A stretch of 9,173 nucleotides of DNA from Bacteroidota bacterium (GCA_027297025.1 JAPUIM010000198.1:1-9173), one strand, 5' to 3'. Counted from the first letter of the stretch, positions 1 to 7,102 are shown. A program made the numbers and translations. Notes: generated by a model from the letters alone, not told the origin.

Positions 1-502
1 TGACAAACAGAGGAACCTGAATGTTTACACCGGTCTCCAAAGTTGCGGTTTTTGTGGCATTGGTGGCTGTATCACCTTTTATCCCCGGCTCTGAGTAGGT
101 AATTTTCAAATCTACAAAGTCAGGCAATTCACAATTTAAAGGAGTTTCCGTTTCATCATGGTAGACTACCTCTACTTCCTGGCCTTCTTTCAAAAATTCC
201 GGGGTACTTACCAGATCCTTATCTAATGGGATCTGCTCAAAATTATTACTGTCCATAAAGTGGTATCCCAGGTCATCTTTGTACAGGAACTGATGTGGTC
301 TCCTTTCGATCCGCGCGGTGGTGATCTTAACCCCTGCATTAAATGTATTTTCGATTACTTTACCAGAGGTGACACTTTTCAACTTGGTCCTTACAAATGC
401 CGGACCTTTGCCGGGTTTTACATGTTGAAATTCAACTATGGTATATAAATCGTTATTGTACTCTATACACAATCCGTTTTTAAAATCCGCAGTGCTGGGC
501 AT
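1..502 (-). CDS. efp: Elongation factor P (3' end cut by window edge)
   Basis: EF-P binds ribosomes stalled on consecutive prolines and stimulates peptide-bond formation in the cytoplasm. Reading the minus strand from the ATG at 502-500 gives an open frame of 167 codons that leaves the window at base 1; the family is about 187 residues, so roughly the last 20 are missing. Seen: an N-terminal start MPSTADFKNGLCIEYNN typical of Bacteroidota EF-P, then the KOW-like domain with the loop HVKPGKGPAF. Lys32 in PGKG sits where the modified lysine lies in E. coli (Lys34), so an arginine-rhamnosylation type is excluded; which modification occurs, if any, cannot be told. The first OB domain and the start of the second follow, with no internal stop. 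It lies 79 bp downstream of fabH on the same strand and is probably co-transcribed with it; accB-accC often follow in related genomes, but that lies outside the window. Confidence 0.96.
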   Translation of the reverse strand, partial: MPSTADFKNGLCIEYNNDLYTIVEFQHVKPGKGPAFVRTKLKSVTSGKVIENTFNAGVKITTARIERRPHQFLYKDDLGYHFMDSNNFEQIPLDKDLVSTPEFLKEGQEVEVVYHDETETPLNCELPDFVDLKITYSEPGIKGDTATNATKTATLETGVNIQVPLFV

Positions 503-581
503 ACTTTACTACAAATTTTTGGCTGACAAGTTAATAGTATTTTTGATATCAGGGACTATAACAACTCAATTTATAAATATT

Positions 582-1580
582 TCAGGCTGAGTCATATGCC
601 CATTTTAGCCACACCGAGCCCCAGGTAAAACCACCTCCAAATGCTGCCAAGATCAGATTATCTCCTTTATGAAGTTTCGATTCGTAATCCCACAGGCATA
701 AGGGAATGGTACCGCTGGTGGTATTGCCGTATTTGTGTATGTTAAGCATCACTTTTTCCGATCCTATCCCCATTCTATTGGCGGTGGCATCAATAATTCT
801 TTTATTGGCTTGATGTGGAACTAACCAGGCGATGTCCTCCGCTTTGAGCTTATTTCTTGCCATTATTTCTGCCGACACATCAGCCATATTGGTTACCGCA
901 AATTTAAACACTGCAGATCCTTCCTGGTATACAAAATGTTCCCCATTTTCTATGGTCTGGTGAGTAGCTGGACGCCTGCTTCCACCGGCCTTCATGTGAA
1001 GATGGCAGACTCCCGCTCCATCAGACTTTAAAATGCTATCCATTACGCCGAATTCTTCAGTGGTTGGTTCTAATAAAACTGCCCCGCCACCATCTCCGAA
1101 AATAATACAAGTAGTTCTGTCCTTGTAGTCTATAATAGAGGACATTTTATCGGCGCCTACCACTACTACCTTGTTGTATTTACCAGTTTCTATAAACTGT
1201 GAACCCGTACTCAAAGCAAAAATAAAACCTGAACAGGCCGCTTGCAAGTCGTAACTAAAGGCATTTTTAGCTCCAACTGCATCTGTTATTAAATTGCCAG
1301 TGGCGGGAAATGGCATGTCAGGAGTGGTGGTCGCACAAATCAACAAATCAATTTCCAGGGGATCGGTACCGGTTTTTTCCAATAGCTCCTTCACTGCTTC
1401 GGCGGCTATTACGGATGTTCCTTGATCTTCACCTTTCAATATTCGTCGCTCTTTTATCCCGGTCCGTGTTGTGATCCATTCGTCACTGGTTTCCACCAAG
1501 CTGGTCAACTCCTCATTGGTAAGAATGTAATCAGGAACATATCCACAAATTCCTTTTATTACTGCTCTAATTTTATCCAT
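582..1580 (-). CDS. fabH: Beta-ketoacyl-ACP synthase III (FabH)
   Basis: FabH condenses an acyl-CoA primer, usually acetyl-CoA or a branched acyl-CoA, with malonyl-ACP to start type II fatty-acid synthesis in the cytosol. The 332-residue product is of normal family length. The thiolase-fold catalytic triad is complete: Cys116 in DLQAACSGF, His256 in [11 protein letters not shown] and Asn286 in [12 protein letters not shown]. The C-terminal glycine-rich [11 protein letters not shown] is also present. The N-terminal [20 protein letters not shown] (residues 22-41) is typical of FabH rather than of elongating KAS I/II. The start is the ATG at 1580-1578. The gene sits in the rpmF-plsX-fabH cluster, but the plsX that should end just before it is a remnant, so the nearest intact upstream gene (rpmF) ends 368 bp away. 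Primer preference cannot be read from the sequence. Confidence 0.97.
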   Translation of the reverse strand: MDKIRAVIKGICGYVPDYILTNEELTSLVETSDEWITTRTGIKERRILKGEDQGTSVIAAEAVKELLEKTGTDPLEIDLLICATTTPDMPFPATGNLITDAVGAKNAFSYDLQAACSGFIFALSTGSQFIETGKYNKVVVVGADKMSSIIDYKDRTTCIIFGDGGGAVLLEPTTEEFGVMDSILKSDGAGVCHLHMKAGGSRRPATHQTIENGEHFVYQEGSAVFKFAVTNMADVSAEIMARNKLKAEDIAWLVPHQANKRIIDATANRMGIGSEKVMLNIHKYGNTTSGTIPLCLWDYESKLHKGDNLILAAFGGGFTWGSVWLKWAYDSA

Positions 1581-1598
1581 TTTTAAGTTCAGAATGAA

Positions 1599-1942
1599 TC
1601 AATGCCATGCCGATAGGTATTGCTTAATTTTTTCGATCCAATTTGGACTCTGCCGTCTTGTAAGCCAAAAGAATAATGTTTTTTATGGCCCTGCTACAAA
1701 AGACCATAACCTATAATTGCAGTACCATTAATACCCAATATAGGACTCCCACCAATAGTCTCATAATTATAGCGGTGAAAAAAATCATCTAGCAGTTCTC
1801 GTCTTTTTAGCATATCATAAAATGTTTCTACCGATCAGTATTATTTTACTTTCGGAATCCAGATATTCGATAACCCGGCCTGCTCAATCAATAGTATTAT
1901 CCGGAGCAAAATCGTCCCCATTGCATCTAATGCAATTCTCAA
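1599..1942 (-). pseudogene. plsX: Decayed phosphate acyltransferase gene (plsX remnant)
   Basis: This fills the only gene-free stretch over 300 bp. Intact PlsX (about 310-340 residues) makes acyl-phosphate from acyl-ACP for PlsY. Seen on the minus strand: a TTG-initiated start 6 nt after the rpmF stop encodes RIALDAMG, then a lost base shifts the frame and DFAPDNTID follows, the PlsX N-terminal signature (normally MGGDFAPDNTIEGA). A TGA at 1886-1884 interrupts it. EYLDSESKIILIG continues to about 1830. At about 1831-1826 the sequence jumps to ETFYDMLKRRELLDDFF and RYNYETIGGSPILGINGT, which belongs near the PlsX C-terminus, so roughly 180-190 codons are deleted. A TAG at 1696-1694 ends that frame. 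The tail resumes in another frame as AIKNIILLAYKTAESKL (from 1689), then shifts again to IEKIKQYLS, ending with TGA at 1601-1599. Position between rpmF and fabH is the canonical plsX locus. Deletion, several frameshifts and stops make function implausible. Confidence 0.9.
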
Positions 1943-1948
1943 GCAGTA

Positions 1949-2140
1949 TTAAACCAGCACTTCTTTTTCCATAACAACTTTCCCTTTATAGTAAAGTTTT
2001 CCTTCAAACCAGAAGGCCCTGTGGGGTAAATGGAACTCACCTGTGGTAGGACAGACCACCAGGTGTTTAGGCGTTGCCTTATAGTGTGTCCTTCTTTTAT
2101 CTCTTCTGGTTTTTGACGTTTTCCTTTTTGGATGTGCCAT
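1949..2140 (-). CDS. rpmF: 50S ribosomal protein L32
   Basis: L32 (bL32) is a small basic protein of the large ribosomal subunit. The 63-residue product has the expected length and layout: N-terminal [19 protein letters not shown], rich in Lys and Arg for rRNA contacts, then the core [16 protein letters not shown] and a short C-terminal strand region ending in VLV. Only one cysteine (in VVCPTTG) is present, so this is not the four-cysteine zinc-ribbon form. The start is the ATG at 2140-2138. It follows yceD by 21 bp on the same strand, the near-universal yceD-rpmF pairing, and is probably translated from the same message. The plsX remnant begins 6 nt after its stop. Confidence 0.97.
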   Translation of the reverse strand: MAHPKRKTSKTRRDKRRTHYKATPKHLVVCPTTGEFHLPHRAFWFEGKLYYKGKVVMEKEVLV

Positions 2141-2161
2141 TTTTTTTATCTTTTATTAAAA

Positions 2162-2707
2162 CTATTTATTACTGCTGCCTTTTAATTTTTTTAATTCCTC
2201 CCACCGAGGATCGAAATTTTCTTTTTCAGTTTCAGCAAAACTATTATCCGTTTGGCTGCTATACACTAAATGGTTTTCACTTTCATCTTGGGTGGATTGA
2301 AATTTGGGATGTAATTTTTTTATGGGTATTGACAATGCAATAAACTCATAGAAAAACTGTGCTAAATTGATGCCAGGTGTGTCTTTGGTGATTACAAAAA
2401 CCTCATCACTCAACTCTTTGGGTTCAGGTCCAAACTTAAAAAACACTTCTTTTTCCAATTCGATGGGAAAATTGAACTTTTCCAGACTTCGATCGCAGAT
2501 AAGCTCGACAACTCCCTGTAGTTGCACTTTGATGTCCATAAAAGTTTCGTGCTTATCTATTTTGACCAAGGAGTCCACCTTGCCTTTTTTCACTAGATCT
2601 TGTTGAAATATGGAAAAAAATTCTTCGTCAATTTCAAATCGAAACTCATATAATTGGTTGTCTAATTGCCGTATAGCAATGTCGTATTTTCTTAGCTCTC
2701 TCTCCAC
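2162..2707 (-). CDS. yceD: YceD/DUF177 family protein (23S rRNA accumulation)
   Basis: DUF177 proteins are linked to 23S rRNA accumulation and large-subunit assembly, and in plants and bacteria they accompany L32; the molecular activity is not settled. The 181-residue product shows the family pattern: N-terminal LRKYDIAIRQLDNQLYEFRF, the central VVELICDRSLEKF (residues 66-78), the conserved helix FFYEFIALSIPIKKLHP and the C-terminal DPRWEELKKLK. Most family members have two cysteines in the central motif (CDRC type); here the second is Ser74 and only Cys71 remains. The start is a GTG at 2707-2705: an in-frame TAA lies four codons upstream and no ATG is available, so GTG is the only good choice. 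It follows pdxA after 101 bp, which holds a TAnnTTTG box, so it may have its own promoter. The DUF177 identity is from sequence pattern and the rpmF neighbour. Confidence 0.9.
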   Translation of the reverse strand: MERELRKYDIAIRQLDNQLYEFRFEIDEEFFSIFQQDLVKKGKVDSLVKIDKHETFMDIKVQLQGVVELICDRSLEKFNFPIELEKEVFFKFGPEPKELSDEVFVITKDTPGINLAQFFYEFIALSIPIKKLHPKFQSTQDESENHLVYSSQTDNSFAETEKENFDPRWEELKKLKGSSNK

Positions 2708-2730
2708 TAGTCCATCTTTTTAATGGACGG

Positions 2731-2763
2731 CAAAGATAAAAAGATTTAACCCAATATAAACAA
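2731..2763 (-). promoter_or_regulatory. Candidate promoter for the yceD-rpmF-fabH-efp run
   Basis: On the minus strand TATCTTTG (2738-2731) matches the Bacteroidota -7 box TAnnTTTG exactly and lies 23 nt before the yceD GTG. A TTG at 2763-2761 could be the -33 element, but the spacer is 22 nt instead of about 19, so the match is imperfect. Just upstream a weak 5-bp inverted repeat (ACCCA/TGGGT, 2749-2768), followed on the minus strand by a T-rich tract, could weakly end pdxA transcription. Downstream, GTCCAT/ATGGAC (2710-2728) can form a 6-bp hairpin touching the yceD start region. The box is assigned by pattern only. Confidence 0.35.
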
Positions 2764-2808
2764 TGGGTATACAATTTTGTGAAATTTCAAATACTTCACT
2801 GCGATGGA

Positions 2809-3849
2809 TCAAATGGTGATTTCCAGGTGATGCTCTTTCCTCATTTTTATCACATCATGAGCCACCAATAAGGCTTGAAGGAACGATGAGGGGTCGGCCA
2901 CATTTTTACCGGCGATGTTATAGGCGGTACCGTGATCAGGAGAGGTTCTGATTATTGGAAGGCCAGCAGTATAATTTATCCCGGTATCGAAAGCCAGGGT
3001 CTTAAATGGTATAAGTCCTTGATCATGATACATTGCCAGTATGCCATCGAACTTATGATGTTGAAAATTTCCAAAAAATCCGTCGGCTGGAAAGGGGCCA
3101 AAAATCAAATGGTTTTGCTGTTTCATTTCTTTTATAGCCGGAGAAATTATTTCATTTTCTTCTTCACCCAGAAGCCCATTTTCACCCGCATGGGGATTTA
3201 AGCCCAAAACTGCAATCTTTGGTTTTTGAACTCCGAAATCCCGATTTATTGTATTAATAAGGATACTAAGTTTAATGCTCAACCTTTCTGTAGTAACATT
3301 TTCACTAATCTTTTTGATGGGCAGGTGATCAGTCACTAATCCCACCCGTAGTTTTCCACTGACCATAAGCATTAGGCTTTCCTTTACATCAAACTGGAAG
3401 TTGAAATAATCTGTGTGCCCGGTGAATTGGAATTCCTCATTTTGAATGTTTGATTTATTGATGGATCCGGTTACCACACCATTTAACAAACCAGATTTTA
3501 GGTCCTGAGTTACTTTTTTTAATGCCAGATAGGCACATTTACCTGATTCAGGAGTAGCTTGACCTGGTTTCATCTCATAATTGTGTTCCCAGCATTCCAA
3601 TACATTTACCTTTTTAGGATTATATTGCTCTGTTTTTCGAATTATGTTATAATTAAAATGTTTCAAGTCAAACAACCTTCTATAGTAGGACAGCACTTTG
3701 GACGAACCATAAATAATCACGGAACATAATTTAAGGACCCTGGAATCCTCCAGAGATTTCATGATCACTTCAGGACCAATACCGTTGAAGTCTCCTAGAG
3801 TAATTCCCAGTAGGGGTTTATAACTGCTAGATTTGGGCTCCAATTCCAT
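2809..3849 (-). CDS. pdxA: 4-hydroxythreonine-4-phosphate dehydrogenase (PdxA)
   Basis: PdxA oxidises 4-phosphohydroxy-L-threonine with NAD; decarboxylation gives the amine that PdxJ uses to make pyridoxine 5'-phosphate (DXP-dependent vitamin B6 route). I choose the ATG at 3849-3847 (346 residues, MELEPKSSSYKPLLG). An in-frame TTG at 3888 would add 13 residues but leaves only 20 bp to the divergent rsmA and lacks family-like sequence. Motifs, numbered from this ATG: GITLGDFNGIGPE (15-27); the three metal-binding histidines in FTGHTDYF (His145), GLNPHAGENGLLGEEE (His220) and MYHDQGLIPFK (His275); and the C-terminal RTSPDHGTAYNIAGK. The usual TAPINK loop reads TGSINK. Length and all metal ligands are normal, so it should be active. 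It is the first gene of the minus-strand block, divergent from rsmA. TGAATTTG at 3881-3874, one mismatch from a -7 box, is a possible promoter. Confidence 0.96.
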   Translation of the reverse strand: MELEPKSSSYKPLLGITLGDFNGIGPEVIMKSLEDSRVLKLCSVIIYGSSKVLSYYRRLFDLKHFNYNIIRKTEQYNPKKVNVLECWEHNYEMKPGQATPESGKCAYLALKKVTQDLKSGLLNGVVTGSINKSNIQNEEFQFTGHTDYFNFQFDVKESLMLMVSGKLRVGLVTDHLPIKKISENVTTERLSIKLSILINTINRDFGVQKPKIAVLGLNPHAGENGLLGEEENEIISPAIKEMKQQNHLIFGPFPADGFFGNFQHHKFDGILAMYHDQGLIPFKTLAFDTGINYTAGLPIIRTSPDHGTAYNIAGKNVADPSSFLQALLVAHDVIKMRKEHHLEITI

Positions 3850-3908
3850 GCTAAAATGATGATTTAATGATCTCAAATTCAGATGCAATTTAGTTCATTT
3901 ATGACAAC

Positions 3909-4691
3909 ATGAATAAGATCAGGCCTAAAAAGTGGCTGGGGCAGCATTTTTTAAAAGATGAACTGTTGGCACAGCAAATAGTGGAGGCTCTAACTATCCA
4001 CCAGGATTATAAGGTAGTCGTGGAGGTTGGACCTGGGATGGGTGAACTAACCAAATACCTATTATTGAACGAACGATTCAAGACTATTTTGGTAGAAATT
4101 GATGAGCAGGCAAAAATTTATCTCCATCGACATTATAAGCTGGCCGAAAACCAGCTGATAGTAGACGATTTTTTAAAACTTGATCTAACAAAATTTGGTA
4201 CATCTTTTGCCTTAATTGGAAATTTTCCCTTTAACATTTCATCTCAAATCTTTTTTAAGATTTTGGATCATAAAGATATAATCCCTGAAGTGGTATGTAT
4301 GGTTCAAAAAGAAGTTGCGGAACGAATTGCTTCAGGCCATGGTAGTAAGAAATATGGAATCCTTAGTGTATTGCTGCAAGCTTTCTATAGTATTGAAATT
4401 TTGATTGAGGTACCACCACAGGTATTTCATCCCCAACCCAAGGTTTCTTCGGCGGTGCTCCGCTTACAAAGGAACCAAAAACACAGTTTAGAGTGTGATG
4501 AAAAGCTTTTCCGAAGGGTGATCAAGCAGGCATTTCAAAACCGCAGAAAAACATTGCGCAACGCCTTAAAAGCTCTAAATTTGCCTCAAAATTTTCAAAG
4601 GGAGAAATTATTTGATTTACGACCTGAACAACTCTCAGTGGATGATTTTATAGATCTTACCCGTAAAATTGAAAAGTGGTGGATAAAGTAA
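3909..4691 (+). CDS. rsmA: 16S rRNA (A1518/A1519) dimethyltransferase
   Basis: RsmA (KsgA) transfers four methyl groups from S-adenosylmethionine to two adjacent adenosines in helix 45 of 16S rRNA, a late 30S maturation step. The 260-residue product has all landmarks in order: N-terminal KKWLGQHFLKD (7-17), SAM-binding motif I VVEVGPGMGELT (37-48), the acidic LVEIDEQA (61-68) binding the ribose, the DDF after strand 4, and the catalytic motif IV as N105-F-P-F-N109 (NLPYN in E. coli). The C-terminal domain carries KVSSAVLRL and AFQNRRKTLRNALK. NFPFN suits an adenine N6-methyltransferase of this phylum. The start is the ATG at 3909. It is the first gene of the plus-strand run and its last 16 nt overlap mgtE, suggesting coupled translation. 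TAGATTTG at 3828-3835 is a -7-like match upstream but lacks a -33 partner. Confidence 0.97.
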   Translation: MNKIRPKKWLGQHFLKDELLAQQIVEALTIHQDYKVVVEVGPGMGELTKYLLLNERFKTILVEIDEQAKIYLHRHYKLAENQLIVDDFLKLDLTKFGTSFALIGNFPFNISSQIFFKILDHKDIIPEVVCMVQKEVAERIASGHGSKKYGILSVLLQAFYSIEILIEVPPQVFHPQPKVSSAVLRLQRNQKHSLECDEKLFRRVIKQAFQNRRKTLRNALKALNLPQNFQREKLFDLRPEQLSVDDFIDLTRKIEKWWIK

Positions 4692-6046
4692 TTCAATTCG
4701 AGCCTACCAAAGAGTACCTGGAGAAATTTCGGGAAGCATTGGAAAACAAAGATGACTCTTTTATTGGGGAAAGCTTGGATGGAGTAAATTCCGCTGACAT
4801 CACCATGCTTTTGGAAGAATTAAATGCTGAGGAATCCAAATATGTGGTTGATCTATTGGAGAAAGAGGTAGGTTCTCAAATTATTAAGGATTTGGATTCG
4901 GAGACCAGGTCAAAATTTTTAAAGATTTTCCAGCCGGTTGAAATCGCAGGATTTGTTGATCTCATGGATTCGGATGATGCAGCGGACATATTCAATGAGA
5001 TGCCTGCTCAAATCCGGGAAGAAGTAATCGCTGCTTTAGAAAATGAAGAAAAAGCCACCTACATATTAGATTTATTAAGGTATGAAGATGATGTAGCCGG
5101 AGGCCTGATGGCGAAAGAGTTGATCAGGGCCAATGAAAACTGGACCATCAAGCAATGCATTGAAGAAATACGTAGGCAACGAGAGAATGTACAAAAAGTA
5201 TATTCAGTCTATGTGGTGGATAACAAGGATCGTTTAAAAGGCAGGGTTTCTCTTAAAAAATTGATCTTAACTGACGATAACGGGAAAGTGGAGGATATTT
5301 ACGATGAAGAGATCATATCGGTCGAGACCTATATGCCTAAGGAAGAGGTAGCTGCGGTTATTCAAAAATATGACTTGGAAACGGTACCAGTGGTGAATGT
5401 AAAAGGGAGGTTAGTAGGGAGAATCACGGTAGATGACATCATAGATGTGATTACCGAGCAAGCGGAGGAAGAACGACAGTTGATGGCTGGTATCTCTGAA
5501 GATGTAGAAGAAGATGATAGCATTTGGATGCTCACCCGGGCACGGCTTCCATGGCTAGTTGTAGGACTGGCAGGTGGTATGATAGGAGCTCAATTCATCC
5601 AAATATTTGAAGAGGACTTAATTAAAGTTACCGCAATCGCTTTTTTTATTCCTTTAATTATGGCCACTGGCGGGAATGTAGGCATCCAATCATCCGCTCT
5701 GATAGTGCAGAGTCTAGCAAGTCCCTCAGCATTCATGGCCAGTACTTTTAACAGGTTGACCAAAATCTTTTTTGTTGCTATTATCAATGGGCTTTTTCTG
5801 TCAATATTGGTATTCTTGATGATCTACTTAATTAATGATACCGATACTGAACTGTCTTTTGTAGTTTCTATAGCTTTGTTTAGTGTAGTATTCCTGGCCT
5901 CGTTTTTAGGCACCCTGATACCTATTTTATTGCACAAAATGGGAATAAATCCGGCATTAGCCTCCGGTCCATTTATTACCACCACCATTGATTTGTTAGG
6001 ATTAGCAGTATATTTCCTGGTGGCTCATCTTCTTTACAATCCTTAA
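4676..6046 (+). CDS. mgtE: Magnesium transporter MgtE
   Basis: MgtE is a homodimeric Mg2+ channel in the inner membrane, gated by cytoplasmic Mg2+ binding. The 456-residue product follows the family plan. The N-terminal superhelical MgtE_N domain spans about 10-130 (ADITMLLEELNAEESKYVVD and DLMDSDDAADIFNEMP). A tandem CBS pair follows at about 136-260, from DDVAGGLMAKELIRA to GRITVDDIIDVI. The acidic plug helix (EQAEEERQLMAGISEDVEEDD) leads into five predicted membrane helices, starting at about 291. TM2 carries the ion-pathway motif MATGGNVGIQSS (around 330-340). TM5 holds TTTIDLLG with Asp439 at the position of the conserved pore aspartate. The start is GTG at 4676 or GTG at 4679, inside the rsmA end; no ATG fits the N-terminus. 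The next gene starts 15 nt after the stop. Co-transcription with rsmA may tie Mg2+ uptake to ribosome maturation, which is inference. Confidence 0.96.
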   Translation: MVDKVIQFEPTKEYLEKFREALENKDDSFIGESLDGVNSADITMLLEELNAEESKYVVDLLEKEVGSQIIKDLDSETRSKFLKIFQPVEIAGFVDLMDSDDAADIFNEMPAQIREEVIAALENEEKATYILDLLRYEDDVAGGLMAKELIRANENWTIKQCIEEIRRQRENVQKVYSVYVVDNKDRLKGRVSLKKLILTDDNGKVEDIYDEEIISVETYMPKEEVAAVIQKYDLETVPVVNVKGRLVGRITVDDIIDVITEQAEEERQLMAGISEDVEEDDSIWMLTRARLPWLVVGLAGGMIGAQFIQIFEEDLIKVTAIAFFIPLIMATGGNVGIQSSALIVQSLASPSAFMASTFNRLTKIFFVAIINGLFLSILVFLMIYLINDTDTELSFVVSIALFSVVFLASFLGTLIPILLHKMGINPALASGPFITTTIDLLGLAVYFLVAHLLYNP

Positions 6047-6061
6047 TCCTTCTTTAGGCCG

Positions 6062-6994
6062 ATGACAAAATCCTGCTTGATAATAGATAAAATGCACAAC
6101 TCCATTGTGCCTTTATTAGAGGGAATTGGTTATAAAGTAGATTATTGTCCACAGATTACGCGTAGCGAGATCATTGAAAGAATTACAACCTATACCGGCA
6201 TAATAATACGCAGTAAAACCAACATCGACCGTGAAATTCTGAAACATGCAACCAACCTTCGGTTTGTGGCACGGGCTGGAGCTGGTTTGGATATGCTGGA
6301 AATGGATAGTATCAAGGCCAGGGATATCAAAATCATTAATGCCCCGGAAGGTAATAGAGATGCCCTGGCTGAACATGCATTGGGTATGTTATTGAACTTG
6401 CTAAATAATATAAATAAAGCGGCTGATGAAGTGCGCCGGATGAAATGGGATCGGGAAGGAAATAGCGGTAGTGAAATTATGGGAAAATCCATAGGAATAT
6501 TGGGTTATGGGTTTATGGGGAGAGCGTTTGCCTTGAGACTATCCGGCTTTGCATGTAAGATTTTAGCCTACGATAAGTACATAACCCCCAACGATCCGCA
6601 TGTGGAAGCAGTTTCAATGGATCGTATATTTCAAGATTCGGATGTATTTAGTATTCACTTGCCGCTCACTGACGAAACCTATCATTTAATTGATGAGTCG
6701 TTCTTGGATTCTTTTCAAAAAGAGATTGTTCTTCTTAACACCTCTCGAGGAGGTATCTTAAAGCAAGAAGCACTTATTAGGGGATTAAAAACCGGAAAAA
6801 TTAAAGGGGCTGCTTTGGATGTTTTGGAAAATGAGAAACTTAATAATCTGAGTGAAGCCCAAAAAGAAAATTTCGAATTCTTGTCTTCCCACCAAGGAGT
6901 ATTGTTGACTCCTCACATCGCGGGATGGACTGTTGAGTCTTATGAAAAAATCAACCAGGTATTGGTAGATAAAATAAAGGGGCTAAAATTTTGA
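6062..6994 (+). CDS. D-2-hydroxyacid dehydrogenase, phosphoglycerate dehydrogenase-like
   Basis: This NAD-dependent dehydrogenase of the D-isomer 2-hydroxyacid family has 310 residues. The substrate-binding half comes first, with ARAGAGLDM (70-78) and NAPEGNRDALAEHALG (93-108), which resembles the 3-phosphoglycerate dehydrogenase signature. The Rossmann motif is GYGFMG (148-153), with Asp171 at the end of the second strand favouring NAD over NADP. The catalytic set is complete: Arg229 in NTSRGG, Glu258 in LDVLENE and His285 in TPHIAG. There is no C-terminal ACT or ASB regulatory domain, so serine feedback of the E. coli SerA kind is not expected. A charged, glutamine-rich stretch (about 259-278) separates the catalytic Glu and His. 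The start is the ATG at 6062, 15 nt after mgtE, so it is probably in the same transcript. Oxidation of 3-phosphoglycerate for serine synthesis is the best guess; other 2-hydroxyacids are possible, hence no symbol. Confidence 0.9.
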   Translation: MTKSCLIIDKMHNSIVPLLEGIGYKVDYCPQITRSEIIERITTYTGIIIRSKTNIDREILKHATNLRFVARAGAGLDMLEMDSIKARDIKIINAPEGNRDALAEHALGMLLNLLNNINKAADEVRRMKWDREGNSGSEIMGKSIGILGYGFMGRAFALRLSGFACKILAYDKYITPNDPHVEAVSMDRIFQDSDVFSIHLPLTDETYHLIDESFLDSFQKEIVLLNTSRGGILKQEALIRGLKTGKIKGAALDVLENEKLNNLSEAQKENFEFLSSHQGVLLTPHIAGWTVESYEKINQVLVDKIKGLKF

Positions 6995-7102
6995 CACATT
7001 CCCTGACCGATGTAATATAAGGACCCATTTTTAGCTTTATAAATCCATAACAAGTTTTAATTTCAGCTCGAAATCATTGGACAAGTCTGAAGTTTTTTGC
7101 TA

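Noticed and set aside
260..448. Open frame of 62 codons on the plus strand opposite efp.
   Set aside because: It lies antisense to well-conserved EF-P codons and has no recognisable protein features.
1921..1935. Near-perfect inverted repeat TTGCAT-CTA-ATGCAA between rpmF and fabH, which could be read as an operator.
   Set aside because: It falls on the PlsX N-terminal codons for Ala-Leu-Asp-Ala in the pseudogene, so coding history explains the symmetry.
2074..2343. Hydrophobic plus-strand open frame opposite rpmF and yceD that looks membrane-like.
   Set aside because: It is the antisense of lysine- and glutamate-rich codons, which always yields Phe- and Leu-rich sequence; the minus-strand genes are clearly real.
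3850..3888. Thirteen-residue N-terminal extension of PdxA from a TTG.
   Set aside because: The ATG at 3849 gives a normal PdxA N-terminus, and the extension would leave almost no room for the divergent promoters.
6982..7035. Seven-base inverted repeat GCTAAAA/TTTTAGC around the end of the dehydrogenase gene, as a terminator.
   Set aside because: The arms are 40 nt apart and AT-rich and no proper T-tract follows, so a stable terminator is unlikely.
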